Source: Pseudodesulfovibrio sp. JC047
GTDB taxonomy: Bacteria; Desulfobacterota; Desulfovibrionia; Desulfovibrionales; Desulfovibrionaceae
Direction: 5' to 3'
Assembly: GCF_010468615.1 (NCBI RefSeq)
Contig: NZ_WUEH01000025.1
Coordinates: forward strand, 1 to 55,438
DNA: 55,438 nt
In this document: one piece after another, positions 31,236-40,650 of the stretch
Layout of the letters: each line of letters opens with the position of its first letter
Position numbering within the stretch: the stretch's first letter is position 1
Position numbers and translations under genes: made by a program
The notes under the pieces: model-generated
The model's database searches: none
Seen by the model: only the letters and a program-made list of their open reading frames with translations
What the model was told of the DNA's origin: nothing

Positions 31236-32021
31236 TTAGTTCCCGACCAATCCATATTTCATGACGGTTTCATACATGGTGGTCAGTGTTTGCAGGAAAT
31301 CGCCGACATAGGCGGACATGAGGGTGAAGATAAACCCGAGAAAGAAAAATCCCACAGTGATTTTAATGGGAAAACCGAGGATAAGTACATGCATTTGCGG
31401 GGCGACTCGTGAGATGAGTGCCAACGAAAGATCAACCAGAAAGAGCGAAGCCATGACCGGAGCAGCGATTTTGATCGCCAGGGTGAACATCAGGTTGGAA
31501 AATTCGAAAATGCTGTTGGCCAGATGTGCGTTGAGTAGGAGTCCGCCCGGGGGAATGTGTTCGAAACTCATGCCTACGGCTTGCAGCAGGTACAGGTGCC
31601 CATTGAGGACCAGAAATGTCAGCATGGTGCACATGTAGAGAAAATGGGCAGAAACGGCGTTACTTGTGCCAGTGATTGGGTCCACAACATTGACCATGGC
31701 AAATCCCATTTGGAAACCGATGATTTGTCCGCCGAGTTGGACGGCAGCGAACAAAAAATTGACGATCAAACCGAGGACCAGTCCCAGGATCAGTTCGCCG
31801 ATGAACATGATAACGATATTCCACCCCGTCGGCATCAGCGATCCGGGAAAGGAAAGTTGCGGCCAGACTGCCAGTGTCAGGACAATAACCAGCGCAGCCT
31901 TGATTGTTTTCGGAATGGAATTCCCGCCAAAAAAAGGCAAAAGAAAAAGGACGACGCTCAGACGGAAAAACGTCAAAAGGAGACTGAGCATGTCGCTCGG
32001 GTTGAATCCGAAAATAGCCAT
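31236..32021 (-). CDS. fliR: Flagellar export membrane protein FliR
   Basis: A 261-residue membrane protein with about six helices, part of the export gate with FliP and FliQ. LTFFRLSVVLFLLPFFGGNSIPKTIKAALVIVLTLAVWP is the typical N-terminal block and GGQIIGFQMGFAMVNVVDPITG the central one. It is the first gene of this flagellar operon, downstream of a terminator, so a promoter should lie within 32022-32076. fliOPQ are not in the window. The ATG at 32021 has only a weak ribosome site (GAGTGA). Confidence 0.95.
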   Translation of the reverse strand: MAIFGFNPSDMLSLLLTFFRLSVVLFLLPFFGGNSIPKTIKAALVIVLTLAVWPQLSFPGSLMPTGWNIVIMFIGELILGLVLGLIVNFLFAAVQLGGQIIGFQMGFAMVNVVDPITGTSNAVSAHFLYMCTMLTFLVLNGHLYLLQAVGMSFEHIPPGGLLLNAHLANSIFEFSNLMFTLAIKIAAPVMASLFLVDLSLALISRVAPQMHVLILGFPIKITVGFFFLGFIFTLMSAYVGDFLQTLTTMYETVMKYGLVGN

Positions 32022-32076
32022 ATGTCACTCGATGCAAAACCTGAACCAGATGCCGATTGGCTCAGGAAAGCAGTTC

Positions 32077-32120
32077 AAAAAAACAAGCCCTTTTGGAAGA
32101 TTGAATTCCAGAAGGGCTTG
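32077..32120 (-). terminator. Intrinsic terminator of the M23 peptidase gene
   Basis: On the minus strand CAAGCCCTT and AAGGGCTTG pair, with a further TGGAA/TTCCA stem above, around a short loop, followed by seven T. It lies between the stop of the peptidase gene and the start of fliR, so the peptidase is not in the flagellar transcript. Confidence 0.9.
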
Positions 32121-32143
32121 ATGGATTCACGAAGTCGGGTCCG

Positions 32144-33049
32144 TTAGTTGAGAATATACCGTTTCGGATTGACCGGAACGCCGTTCAAACGGACCTCGTA
32201 ATGGAGGTGGGGACCGGTGCTGCGTCCCGTTGATCCGACATAGCCGATTAATTCACCTCGGGTGACTTCCTGGCCTTTCTTGATGGCAATGCGGTACATA
32301 TGTGCATACCGCGTCATCAGGCTGGAATTGTGTCGCAACTGGACACTCAGTCCGTAGGAACCGTCTCTTCCAGAGAAAATGATGGACCCGCGAGCCGGAG
32401 CATAAATCGGGGTACCACGAGGAGCCGAGATATCAATCCCTTTGTGAAACTCCCGTTTGCCCGTAAAGGGTGAAGTCCGCCACGCAAAGGGTGAAGTGAC
32501 CCAACCAGAAGTTGGCCAAATGGACGGTGTCGCTTCCAGAATGTTTTTGTTGCTGCGCAAGGTGTGCATGATTTCTTGCTGGTGCACCTCTTCGAGCCGA
32601 GCTTCAACATTCAATTGACGAAGGAATTCGTGCATCTTGCGAGCGAGTAGCTCCTGACGATATAAGGGAAGATAGCCCTTGGAAAAATCTTCGTTGGTCG
32701 ATCCTCCCTTAGGGGCGGCGGCTTGTCCTTCTCCCTGGTCCAAGTTGATCATGACCCGCAGCTTTGAATCAAAGTCGCGGATACGGCTCAGGTTTTTTTG
32801 AAGTGTTGCTATTTTCTGCGAAAGACTCAAGAGCTGTGTCTTTTGTTCCTGAACGGTTTTTTCCGCTATGTTCAGGCCTTTTTCAACTCGGGTGTGCTCG
32901 GCGTACTTATTCCATAAAATAACATTCCCGGTGGCCATTCCGACCATCAGGAAGAAGAGTGTAACGACAAGCCAGCCACGAAGCTGAAATTTTTTGCAGG
33001 AACCTTGTTTGTCTTTGAAGACAACTATATGGTATTTTCTGAAAAGCAT
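32144..33049 (-). CDS. M23-family (LytM-type) cell-wall peptidase, membrane-anchored
   Basis: A 301-residue protein with one membrane helix (about residues 26-46), a coiled-coil (55-100), and a C-terminal M23 metallopeptidase domain. The zinc ligands are present: H202 and D206 in HKGIDIS and the HLH motif at 281-283 (GPHLHYE). It is probably an active endopeptidase of peptidoglycan cross-links, or an activator-type protein of the NlpD/EnvC class. It has its own terminator. Flagellar neighbours suggest, but do not prove, a role in wall remodelling around the flagellum. Confidence 0.9.
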   Translation of the reverse strand: MLFRKYHIVVFKDKQGSCKKFQLRGWLVVTLFFLMVGMATGNVILWNKYAEHTRVEKGLNIAEKTVQEQKTQLLSLSQKIATLQKNLSRIRDFDSKLRVMINLDQGEGQAAAPKGGSTNEDFSKGYLPLYRQELLARKMHEFLRQLNVEARLEEVHQQEIMHTLRSNKNILEATPSIWPTSGWVTSPFAWRTSPFTGKREFHKGIDISAPRGTPIYAPARGSIIFSGRDGSYGLSVQLRHNSSLMTRYAHMYRIAIKKGQEVTRGELIGYVGSTGRSTGPHLHYEVRLNGVPVNPKRYILN

Positions 33050-33112
33050 CGCCTTTCCAGTGAGTTATAAATTGTGGAAAGATATAAAAATGTAGCTTGA
33101 AGTAGTTTTAGT

Positions 33113-33862
33113 CTAGACTTTTTTACTTGTCAAGTCAACCTGTTGGCGAGTTATGGCATTGAAGATATTGTTTTTTATTCTTTTATCATTGCGCCAGAGC
33201 GTGCGAAGCCAATCGTGTATTTCATCTCTTTGGGTCTCGCCATTTGATGGGCAGATATTTTCCCATATTGGAAGTTTCCATTGTTTTGCCGCCTTGATAA
33301 CGGTTTTTTTGTCGAGCAGCATGGTCGGTCTGATGACTCTCAATGTCCCGTCAAAAAAAGGTTCGTTGGCCGAAAGTCCGGCAACGCGTCCATTTTGGGC
33401 GATATTCATGAAAAAGGTCACCACATTATCATCGGCGTTATGGCCAAAGGCGAGGTGCGACAGGTTGTAATCTCTGCACAGTTCGAAAAGCCGTTTTCTT
33501 CGATGCATACTACAATAGAAACATGGCGAGTTCTTTCTATTTTCATCGGAATGAGCGCGTGGGCCAAAGTCGGTCAGTTCGATATGGGCGGGAACGCCAT
33601 TGGTGGCGCACCAGTCCACGAGCGGCGTATGCGAGGTCGGATCGAAGCCAGGGTTGATATGGAGAACCATCAATTCTACCGGAAAGGGCATGATCGCCTG
33701 CCGGATGAGCATGACCTTGAGCATGAGAAAACTGTCAACGCCGCCGGAAATGGCAAGACCGATTCGGGCGCCCGCTGTTGTCATTTCGGTTTTCTGCATG
33801 AGTTTGCCGGTGGCGGAAACACATTTTTTTTGCGCAAAGGTGAGTTTACCCCATGAAGCCAT
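33113..33862 (-). CDS. TtcA-like tRNA thiolation enzyme (PP-loop ATPase)
   Basis: A 249-residue protein of the TtcA/MesJ PP-loop group. The ATP-binding motif SGGVDS is at residues 39-44. The [4Fe-4S]-binding Cys are CFYC near residues 113-116 and a third in ENICPSNGETQRDEI, the same CxxC plus C layout as TtcA, which 2-thiolates cytidine 32 of some tRNAs. Other members with this layout act on other thiolation sites, so the exact tRNA target is not assured. It is divergent from the DUF4340 gene. Confidence 0.8.
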   Translation of the reverse strand: MASWGKLTFAQKKCVSATGKLMQKTEMTTAGARIGLAISGGVDSFLMLKVMLIRQAIMPFPVELMVLHINPGFDPTSHTPLVDWCATNGVPAHIELTDFGPRAHSDENRKNSPCFYCSMHRRKRLFELCRDYNLSHLAFGHNADDNVVTFFMNIAQNGRVAGLSANEPFFDGTLRVIRPTMLLDKKTVIKAAKQWKLPIWENICPSNGETQRDEIHDWLRTLWRNDKRIKNNIFNAITRQQVDLTSKKV

Positions 33863-34028
33863 CTATTTTTCTCCTGCCGGTTTTGTTATGTAGAGCGAAC
33901 CAGCTCTGCCAGATAGAGTATTCTCCCTTGACTTGCAAGGGCTCCTGGGGCAATTTAACGAGCTTTGCGATCGAACGTGGCGATGGAGCGGTCTTTTTTC
34001 ATGGCTATAACGGGTTCCTTGCGGAGGG

Positions 34029-35366
34029 ATGCCTGATTTGAAACGACGGGTGTTTTTCGCAGTCATAGTGCTTGTGATCGGCGTGGCGGGCGGCGCATAC
34101 TGGTATACATCCATGAGAAGTACCACGGCGTCTGTTTCTCAATGGTTGTCCCGGTCCCTTGACCAGGTTGACTCGATTCATGTGCAGACACCAGGCGAAA
34201 CGTATATTCTGAAAGCCGTTGATGACGGCTGGGAGATACATGTTCCTGGGGGGTCCTGGAATATCAAGGCTCGGGCGTTGACCGGGCGTGTGTTGGCATA
34301 CGAATCCCTGCTTGTCGATCTGGATCCCCGTCGATCCATTGGTGATCTTGACTCGGTCGGAGACCAATACGGGCTTGATGCCCCTGATTTGAAGGTTCTT
34401 CTTTCGTTCGGGGAAAAGGGCGGAGAGCCGTTGACAATTCGATTGACGTCAGGCGCGTCCGGCGTGGTGTACGGATGGAATTCGGAAAATCCGGCGTTGG
34501 TCTACGAATTTGATACCCAATTTTTTCAGGAATTGTTGCAGCCGGCGGTCAATTTTTTCGATACCCGGGTTTTTGCCTTTGAAGAACAGGCTATTCATCG
34601 TATTCAGTTAGTGCAGCCTTTCGGGTCCAGTTGGTTGGTCGAACTGTCCAAGCAGGGGTATACGTTTTCGCTGCCCGGATACCTCAAGGGCAAGAGCGCG
34701 TCCGATTCAAAAATCAAATTGTATATACACGCCTTGGCCCTGCTTCGGGCCGGCACGTTGATTCTTGATCCTGTGGTGGCGGAAAAGCAGATGGCGGCAT
34801 TGACCATTCGCTTGTGGAATTCTCAAAGTGAAACACCACATTCTGTGGAATTTTATACTATTAAGGACGATCCAAAACACTATTTGGGACGGTCGTCCTG
34901 GCTGACAGTGCCGTTTTTGCTCGACGTCAACAGTGTCAGCCAATTGGTTCGTAGTGCATTTGATGTTCAGGGCAGAAGCGTTTTTTCTTTGGAAATAGGT
35001 GATGTCGCCACGATGGTTATTGACCATGGGAAAAAACGGTATGTGGTTGAGCGTAATGACACCGGGTGGCATGTGCGAGGTCGGGAAAAAAACATCCCCG
35101 GCATTGACATGTCGCTCTGGCGATTTACTGAATTACAGTTCGAGGCATTGCCGTTGAACAACCTGTCGGCATCGGCTGTGAAGTTGATGCAGTGTCAGCT
35201 TTTTGATGAAGGCGGGCAGGTGCTGAACGCAATGACGTTTTATGCTGATCCGAAACTCCCGCAGGGACAGTGCTGGATACAGAATGGTGATGGGATGTAT
35301 TATCCTGTTTCCGGGCGATTGCTCAAAGATCTGCAAGGCATGTTCCCGGCCGGTCATGTGAAATAA
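34029..35366 (+). CDS. DUF4340-domain protein
   Basis: A 445-residue protein with an N-terminal membrane helix (about residues 7-25) followed by repeated DUF4340 units (DQVDSIHVQTPGETYILKAVDDGWEIHVPG... and GVVYGWNSENPALVYEFDTQFFQEL). DUF4340 proteins usually sit next to the GldG-type ABC permease and appear to be periplasmic. No ABC transporter is adjacent here. The ATG at 34029 is very close to GGAGG; a TTG three codons later gives better spacing and a neater signal anchor (KRRVFFAVIVL). Function unknown. Confidence 0.75.
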   Translation: MPDLKRRVFFAVIVLVIGVAGGAYWYTSMRSTTASVSQWLSRSLDQVDSIHVQTPGETYILKAVDDGWEIHVPGGSWNIKARALTGRVLAYESLLVDLDPRRSIGDLDSVGDQYGLDAPDLKVLLSFGEKGGEPLTIRLTSGASGVVYGWNSENPALVYEFDTQFFQELLQPAVNFFDTRVFAFEEQAIHRIQLVQPFGSSWLVELSKQGYTFSLPGYLKGKSASDSKIKLYIHALALLRAGTLILDPVVAEKQMAALTIRLWNSQSETPHSVEFYTIKDDPKHYLGRSSWLTVPFLLDVNSVSQLVRSAFDVQGRSVFSLEIGDVATMVIDHGKKRYVVERNDTGWHVRGREKNIPGIDMSLWRFTELQFEALPLNNLSASAVKLMQCQLFDEGGQVLNAMTFYADPKLPQGQCWIQNGDGMYYPVSGRLLKDLQGMFPAGHVK

Positions 35367-35405
35367 TTTGGAAGTATCGCTTCACAACGAAGTAAGGAGA
35401 ATAGA

Positions 35406-35633
35406 ATGGCACGTATTACTGTTGAAGATTGTTTGGAAAAAGTGGGCAATCGTTTTCTCATTACCCAGATGGGGATCAAAAGAGTCAAGCAGTACCGCGA
35501 AGGGTACAAGCCTCTGGTGGAATCTCGTAATAAGGAAGTGGTCAGTTCTTTACGTGAAATCGCAGCGGGCAAGGTCGTTCCTGACGGATATATTCCCGAA
35601 GCGAATATTGATGATTCATCTGAGGATTTTTAA
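35406..35633 (+). CDS. rpoZ: RNA polymerase omega subunit
   Basis: A 75-residue protein starting [20 protein letters not shown], the classical omega N-terminus, with AAKRVKQYR-like segment [13 protein letters not shown] in the centre. It helps fold the beta-prime subunit and, in some bacteria, binds ppGpp. AAGGAG precedes the ATG. It leads directly into dnaJ after 10 bases, so rpoZ, dnaJ and moaC form one transcript. Confidence 0.95.
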   Translation: MARITVEDCLEKVGNRFLITQMGIKRVKQYREGYKPLVESRNKEVVSSLREIAAGKVVPDGYIPEANIDDSSEDF

Positions 35634-35643
35634 GTAAATTACC

Positions 35644-36762
35644 ATGTCTAAACGTGATTATTATGACGTTCTGGGAGTGGAGAAGTCCGCTTCTCAGGAT
35701 GAGATCAAATCGGCATATAGAAAACGGGCTTTCAAATATCATCCGGACAGGAATCAGGACGACCCTGAGGCCGAGTCCAAGTTCAAGGAAGCTGCCGAGG
35801 CCTATGAAGTCCTCGGAAATGACGAGAAGCGACAGACCTATGACCGTTTTGGTCATGAAGGTGTGAGCGGAAACGGTTTCTCCGGCTTCTCCAGCAATGA
35901 AGATATCTTTGGTGCGTTCAGTGACATTTTTGGTGAGGTCTTCGGATTTTCGTCCGCTGGTCGTGGTGGTGGCAATCGTCCCCGTGCCGGTTCAGACCTT
36001 CGGTACAATCTTGAGATTTCTTTTCGAGAGGCGGCCAAGGGTGCTGAAGTTGATATTCAGATTCCCATGGAAGTCACCTGTGAGGAGTGTCAAGGTTCAG
36101 GAGCCGCTCCGGGATCAACGCCTGAAACCTGTCCCCATTGTGGTGGGTCTGGTTCCATGCAACAATCCCAGGGTTTTTTCCGTATCTCTGTGACCTGTCC
36201 TCATTGTCAGGGCGCTGGCCAAATTATTTCTGATCCGTGTGATGAATGTCTTGGCCGTGGTTCAGTTATCAAGGACAAGGACCTCAAGGTCAGAATTCCG
36301 GCCGGTGTTGACAACAATTCCAGACTTCGTCTTCGTGGTGAAGGAGAAGCTGGTTCATTTGGTGGTCCTGCCGGAGACTTGTATGTCGTCATTCGGGTGA
36401 CTCCGGATGAGATTTTCGAGCGTCAGGGACAGAATTTGATTATCAGTCGGGAAATTTCCATGGTCGAGGCCTCTCTTGGTCATCGAATGGAAGTTCCTAC
36501 ATTGGATGAGCCGGTCAATCTGGATATTCCAAGCGGGACGCAAAGCGGTGAAATTTTCCGTCTTCGCGGGCTTGGAATGCCGCATTTGGGCAGCACGCAC
36601 AATGGGGACTTGCTGATTGAAATCAAGGTCAAGACACCGGTTCGTTTAAATGCCCGTCAGGAAGAGCTGCTTCAGGAGTTCGCGGAAATTGAAGCGAGCA
36701 AGTTGTCCACCAAGGCCAAGGGCTTTTTCAAAAAGGCCAAAGAAAAAGTAATGGGAGAGTAG
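35644..36762 (+). CDS. dnaJ: Chaperone DnaJ
   Basis: A 372-residue type I Hsp40. It has the J domain with HPD (FKYHPDRNQ, about residues 33-35), a glycine/phenylalanine-rich linker ([17 protein letters not shown]), four CxxCxGxG zinc repeats ([32 protein letters not shown]), and the two substrate-binding barrels. It works with DnaK and GrpE, which are not in this window. One base-level point: the second gene with a J domain in the window (38903-39703) lacks zinc repeats, so this is the true DnaJ. Confidence 0.97.
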   Translation: MSKRDYYDVLGVEKSASQDEIKSAYRKRAFKYHPDRNQDDPEAESKFKEAAEAYEVLGNDEKRQTYDRFGHEGVSGNGFSGFSSNEDIFGAFSDIFGEVFGFSSAGRGGGNRPRAGSDLRYNLEISFREAAKGAEVDIQIPMEVTCEECQGSGAAPGSTPETCPHCGGSGSMQQSQGFFRISVTCPHCQGAGQIISDPCDECLGRGSVIKDKDLKVRIPAGVDNNSRLRLRGEGEAGSFGGPAGDLYVVIRVTPDEIFERQGQNLIISREISMVEASLGHRMEVPTLDEPVNLDIPSGTQSGEIFRLRGLGMPHLGSTHNGDLLIEIKVKTPVRLNARQEELLQEFAEIEASKLSTKAKGFFKKAKEKVMGE

Positions 36763-36766
36763 TCTC

Positions 36767-37246
36767 ATGGTTGACGGTTTTTCTCATATGGATGACGACG
36801 GCAATGCCCGTATGGTTGATGTGTCCGAAAAGCAGGTGACGGCTCGGACCGCCATTGTTCGCGGTATGGTTCGTCTGGCTCCGGAGACCTTGCGGTTGCT
36901 CAAGGAGAATGCCTTGCCCAAGGGAGACGTTTTGACCACGGCGAAGATCGCCGGCATCCAGGCTGCAAAGCGGACGTCTGACCTGATTCCCATGTGTCAT
37001 CCTTTGCCCATCAGTTATGTGGATATCCGATTCACGGTTTTGGATGAGGAGTCTTCCATCGAGCTGGAATGCGAAGTGCGGACAGCCTACAAAACAGGAA
37101 TCGAGATGGAAGCTCTGATTGGTGTTCAGGTTGCTGCTGCGACTATTTACGATATGTGTAAGGCCGTGCAAAAGGATGTGGTCATTGATGCCTGCCGACT
37201 GGTATTCAAGTCCGGTGGGAAAAGTGGCACTTTCCGAGCTGAATAA
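36767..37246 (+). CDS. moaC: Cyclic pyranopterin monophosphate synthase
   Basis: A 159-residue MoaC protein, the second step of molybdopterin synthesis. Conserved blocks are visible: FSHMDDDGNARMVDVSEK at the start, KRTSDLIPMCHPLPIS (with the family C-H-P), and EMEALIGVQVAAATIYDMCKAVQKD near the C-terminus. Length matches the family. It follows dnaJ after 4 bases and ends at a strong terminator. The molybdenum or tungsten cofactor would serve formate dehydrogenases and related enzymes; none is in the window. Confidence 0.97.
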   Translation: MVDGFSHMDDDGNARMVDVSEKQVTARTAIVRGMVRLAPETLRLLKENALPKGDVLTTAKIAGIQAAKRTSDLIPMCHPLPISYVDIRFTVLDEESSIELECEVRTAYKTGIEMEALIGVQVAAATIYDMCKAVQKDVVIDACRLVFKSGGKSGTFRAE

Positions 37247-37265
37247 ATTGTATCAAGCATAAATG

Positions 37266-37301
37266 AAAGGCCGCGTTCCAAATGGGACGCGGCCTTTTTT
37301 T
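37266..37301 (+). terminator. Intrinsic terminator after moaC
   Basis: GGCCGCGTTCC and GGGACGCGGCC pair over 11 bp (one G-T) around an AAAT loop and are followed by seven T. A strong terminator between two convergent transcripts. Confidence 0.95.
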
Positions 37302-37321
37302 GATTCGAGAACAGCCGGAAA

Positions 37322-38101
37322 CTACCAGATTGAACGAGTCTGGACTCCAGCATCAGCCATGTATTTTTTCAGTTCCGCAATGGTATAGTCTCCATAGTGA
37401 ACAATGGAGGCAATCAGAGCGGCAGTGGCTTTGCCTGTGGTCACCGCATCCACCATGTGTTGAGGATTGCCTGCACCACCCGAGGCAATGACGGGAATAG
37501 TCACTGATTCGGCCACAAGGCGGGTGAGTTCGAGATCATACCCGTTTTTCACCCCATCGGCGTCAATGGAATTGAGACAGATTTCTCCGGCCCCGAGGGC
37601 TTCGCCGGTCTTGGCCCATTCGAGGGCGTCCAGTCCCATGTATTTTCGACCGCCATGAATGACGATTTCAAAACCTGAAGGGATGGCTATGGATTTTTCC
37701 ACACGTTTGACGTCCATGCCAAGGACAATACATTGGGAACCGAAACGGGTCGCTCCTTCACTGATGATGTCGGGATTTTTGACGGCTCCTGAATTGACAG
37801 AAACCTTCTCCGCTCCGGCCACAAGAACGTCGCGCATGTCTTCCACGGTGTTGATGCCACCACCGACCGAGAATGGAATAAAGATTTGGGAAGCCACGCT
37901 TTCGACGACATCGAGGAAGATCCCACGGGCCTCGTGTGAAGCGGTAATGTCATAGAAGACGATTTCATCCGCACCTTGTTCGTAATATCTTTTGGCGGTT
38001 TCGACCGGGTCACCAATATCAACATTTCCCTCGAATTTGACACCTTTGGTCAGTCTGCCATTGCGGACATCGAGACATGGGATGACGCGTTTACTGAGCA
38101 T
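37322..38101 (-). CDS. hisF: Imidazole glycerol phosphate synthase, cyclase subunit
   Basis: A 259-residue (beta-alpha)8 barrel. The N-terminus [20 protein letters not shown] holds the catalytic Asp at position 11, and a second catalytic Asp occurs in the MDVK region. With HisH it makes imidazole glycerol phosphate and AICAR in histidine synthesis. The two genes overlap by 11 bases, which supports equal production of the pair. Other his genes are absent here. Confidence 0.97.
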   Translation of the reverse strand: MLSKRVIPCLDVRNGRLTKGVKFEGNVDIGDPVETAKRYYEQGADEIVFYDITASHEARGIFLDVVESVASQIFIPFSVGGGINTVEDMRDVLVAGAEKVSVNSGAVKNPDIISEGATRFGSQCIVLGMDVKRVEKSIAIPSGFEIVIHGGRKYMGLDALEWAKTGEALGAGEICLNSIDADGVKNGYDLELTRLVAESVTIPVIASGGAGNPQHMVDAVTTGKATAALIASIVHYGDYTIAELKKYMADAGVQTRSIW

Positions 38102-38732
38102 TGGCGGCCTCCTGACAGTAGGTATAGAAATTATGCAGCATTTTTAGCCCCGGGCGTCCTGATTTTTCTGGATGGAACTGGACTGCCCACAATCCTTGAC
38201 GGCCATGGACCGAACAAAAATCAATGCCGTAGCGGGTGGTTGCGATGACGTATTCATCTTTGGGATGCGGGAAGTAGCTGTGGACGAAATAGAAGTCCGC
38301 ATCGGGATCAATCCCCGCGAATAACTCACAGTCCTTGACCAGTTCGATTTGATTCCACCCCATATGCGGTACGCGGATGGTGGCGTCTTCATAATCAACC
38401 CAGGAAGGATTGAACAGTCGACATTCGCCGGGAATGACTTCCAGTGCCTTGGTGTCGTTTTCTTCTGAGTAGTCCAGCAGAATTTGACAGCCGACACAAA
38501 TGCCGAGAACCGGTTTTTTTTGCCAGATAAGCCCCTTGATAACCTCATCAAGCCCGTCGGCATGGAGTTCTTCCATGGCCTGTCCTGCGGCTCCGACGCC
38601 CGGGAAAATGATGCCGGAAGCTTTGTTGAGCTTTTCCGGATCGTTAGTGATCTCATTGGGGATTCCCAAATGGTCAAGTGCCCGACGGACACTGGTTTGG
38701 TTTCCCGCTTTGTAATCGAATATGGCGAGCAT
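38091..38732 (-). CDS. hisH: Imidazole glycerol phosphate synthase, glutaminase subunit
   Basis: A 213-residue class I glutamine amidotransferase. The nucleophile Cys is in [10 protein letters not shown] (about residue 81), and the His-Glu of the triad are in VQFHPEKSG near residue 185-187. It supplies ammonia to HisF through the barrel channel. GGAGGG lies before the ATG. It heads a two-gene transcript with hisF. Confidence 0.97.
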   Translation of the reverse strand: MLAIFDYKAGNQTSVRRALDHLGIPNEITNDPEKLNKASGIIFPGVGAAGQAMEELHADGLDEVIKGLIWQKKPVLGICVGCQILLDYSEENDTKALEVIPGECRLFNPSWVDYEDATIRVPHMGWNQIELVKDCELFAGIDPDADFYFVHSYFPHPKDEYVIATTRYGIDFCSVHGRQGLWAVQFHPEKSGRPGLKMLHNFYTYCQEAANAQ

Positions 38733-38902
38733 CTGTCCCTCCGAATTGTCTATTCGTTATCTTAAAGCGACTAGTAAAAAAATGGAGGGAAAACAAGGAG
38801 TTTTTTTGAGAATTCACAAAGATGTCAATGCAAACCGGGATTTTCAGGAGAATTTCCCGAAATAGTCATGTCTTTTTGGAAAAAGTCCGTTGTCAGATCG
38901 GG

Positions 38903-39703
38903 TTATTTCCCCAGAATCCGGAGAAGGAGGTCACCGGTCAATGGACCGAGTTTGCGGCCCAATCCCTTCAACCGGATGGGGCGACCAATGACAAAATCCT
39001 GTGGAAGGGTGACTTCAATGGTTTTTGGCCCTTGAGTGAATTTTTGTTCAACCGTGATGCGAATTTTTCGTCCAGGGAGCAAGTGCTGTGCGGGAAAATG
39101 CACGGTTTGTTCGTGGTCCATCTGTCCCTTGAACCACCCCTTGATTCCTCGGGACAGATTGAGGTTGAGTGTGCGTTCACCCCAATGGAGTTGAAGATGC
39201 TTTTTGTTTAGTTCCAACGGGCCTTGGTAGCCTGGTTGCTCCTTGCGGATTTGTCGGTAGATGTCCTCAAAAACTTTTTTGGCAAAAGGATCGTTGAGGA
39301 TATCCTTGAGGACTTCTTCTTCCTTGTAATAATATCGCTGTGCCCTGGAACGTGCGGACCCTTTTCGCTTCTTGGGGCGACCTTTGGTCCATTCTTGTTG
39401 GGTGTGCGCGGAGGCTTTGGTTGTGTGTGACCGGCTGGCCCGTGGTTTTTCTCGTGTTGTTTGCCAGGACCTTTCTCGTGATTTTCCAGACGAGGCCGAG
39501 CCAGTTGTCTCAGCTCCGTTGTCCAACAAGGTTTTGGCAGTGACGTATGCCTCATTGATCTTTTGGAATTGTTCGCTCGCATTCGGGCTGGAGTTCAAGT
39601 CGGGGTGGTACTTGAAAGCCAGTTTTCGAAATGAGGTTTTGATATCATCCAGGGATGCGTTTGCGTCGAGCTGGAGTATGGTGAGACATCCCTGAAGATT
39701 CAT
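38903..39703 (-). CDS. J-domain co-chaperone without zinc domain (CbpA/DnaJ-C type)
   Basis: A 266-residue protein. The J domain occupies residues 1-65, with HPD in FKYHPDLNSSP (about 34-36). A basic, low-complexity linker (about 70-125, rich in S, T, K and R) replaces the zinc domain. The C-terminal half has the substrate-binding barrels (TVHFPAQHLLPGRKIRITVEQKFTQGPKTIEVTLPQDF). It resembles CbpA-like proteins but the long basic linker is unusual and could bind nucleic acid. The last strand ends GDLLLRI. It is followed by hisH in the same direction after 170 bases. Confidence 0.8.
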   Translation of the reverse strand: MNLQGCLTILQLDANASLDDIKTSFRKLAFKYHPDLNSSPNASEQFQKINEAYVTAKTLLDNGAETTGSASSGKSRERSWQTTREKPRASRSHTTKASAHTQQEWTKGRPKKRKGSARSRAQRYYYKEEEVLKDILNDPFAKKVFEDIYRQIRKEQPGYQGPLELNKKHLQLHWGERTLNLNLSRGIKGWFKGQMDHEQTVHFPAQHLLPGRKIRITVEQKFTQGPKTIEVTLPQDFVIGRPIRLKGLGRKLGPLTGDLLLRILGK

Positions 39704-39716
39704 TGGTCACCCTTTG

Positions 39717-40154
39717 TTATTCTTCCGAAATGAGTGCATTCGGAGCTGTTTCGGGATCATAGCGCAAAAGGTCTTCTTTGTGCAAATAGGCTCGGCCTTG
39801 TTTGACAAACTCGGCGTGTCCCGCTTTGGGATTGATGCCCGGACAGTACTCCTGAACCATTTGCCAACTCAGTTCATCAACGAGATTGCCGCGGAAGTAG
39901 GGCCACGCACGACAGACGTCAGGGCGTCCCGGGTGGATGCCGCATCCTTCCTTGTAAAAAATGCAGTACTTGTCTTTTCCCACATTGAGGTGGAGTTTGC
40001 CTCCACGTTTGTGTGCGTATTTTTCAACAAGTTCTTCGACGGATATTCCCAGATGTTCGGCCAGACGAGTCCGGTCTTTGGCGGTCATGACGATGCCGCC
40101 TTCTCCCTGGCAGCAATGGCCGCACATCTGACATTCAAAAGCTGATTCGTTCAT
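39717..40154 (-). CDS. YkgJ-family cysteine-cluster protein
   Basis: A 145-residue protein from the ATG at 40154, which overlaps the stop of the upstream gene by 4 bases (ATGA). The N-terminus has ECQMCGHCCQGEGG, the CxxCxxCC motif of the YkgJ/zinc- or iron-cluster family, with further Cys in KYCIFYKEGCGIHPGRPDVCRAWPYFRG. This matches the full family pattern (C-x-F/L-y-x-x-x-C-x-i-y-x-x-R-P-x-x-C-R). The function is unknown; a metal cluster is likely. Confidence 0.85.
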   Translation of the reverse strand: MNESAFECQMCGHCCQGEGGIVMTAKDRTRLAEHLGISVEELVEKYAHKRGGKLHLNVGKDKYCIFYKEGCGIHPGRPDVCRAWPYFRGNLVDELSWQMVQEYCPGINPKAGHAEFVKQGRAYLHKEDLLRYDPETAPNALISEE

Positions 40155-40570
40155 CGTGTGATTCCCAATGCTTGAAGTTCCACTTTGAGGCAACGGTCCT
40201 CGACCACGACGATGCCACTTCCTTCGAGGATTGCACGTGCTTCGGGGCTGACAATGCCGGACTGCATCCAAAATATTTTGGGAAGCGGGGCCATTTTCAG
40301 GACTTCCCGGGCGTGATCCGGACAGAACGGTGCCGCTCTGAACAGGTCAACCACGTCAACAGGAACCGGAATGTCCGTGACGGATTTGAATGCCGGGATG
40401 TCCCACACCGTGGATCGCTTGGGATGCACCGGAATGATCTCGAATCCCATATCGATCATGGTCCGCCCGACGCCGTCCACAGGGCGGGACGGTTTGTCCA
40501 CAGCTCCTACCACGGCAATGGTCTTGACCTCATGCAGGAGCGGAGCTACCTCTTTCATATTGAATAGCAT
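40151..40570 (-). CDS. CoA-binding domain protein (YccU-like)
   Basis: A 139-residue single-domain protein of the CoA-binding Rossmann family. The N-terminal strand and turn KTIAVVGAVDKPSRPVDGVGRTMIDMGFEIIPVHPK match the family pattern exactly, followed by VDVVDLFRAAPFCPDHARE. Stand-alone members are widespread and of unknown role. It is translationally coupled to the YkgJ-like gene. A divergent gene (M24 peptidase) starts 80 bases away. Confidence 0.88.
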   Translation of the reverse strand: MLFNMKEVAPLLHEVKTIAVVGAVDKPSRPVDGVGRTMIDMGFEIIPVHPKRSTVWDIPAFKSVTDIPVPVDVVDLFRAAPFCPDHAREVLKMAPLPKIFWMQSGIVSPEARAILEGSGIVVVEDRCLKVELQALGITR

Positions 40571-40650
40571 AATTTCACCTCATCTGACTGTGACGTCTTG
40601 TACAGCAAAGAATGGGGATTGCCTAGTTGTAATACCGAGAAGGAGTCATC

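Noticed and set aside
32033-32048. Sigma-54-like element on the minus strand before fliR (TGGTTC-N5-TTGCA with ten bases between GG and GC)
   Set aside because: Transcription would begin at or one base before the ATG at 32021, leaving no room for a ribosome site, and the -24 box matches only in part.
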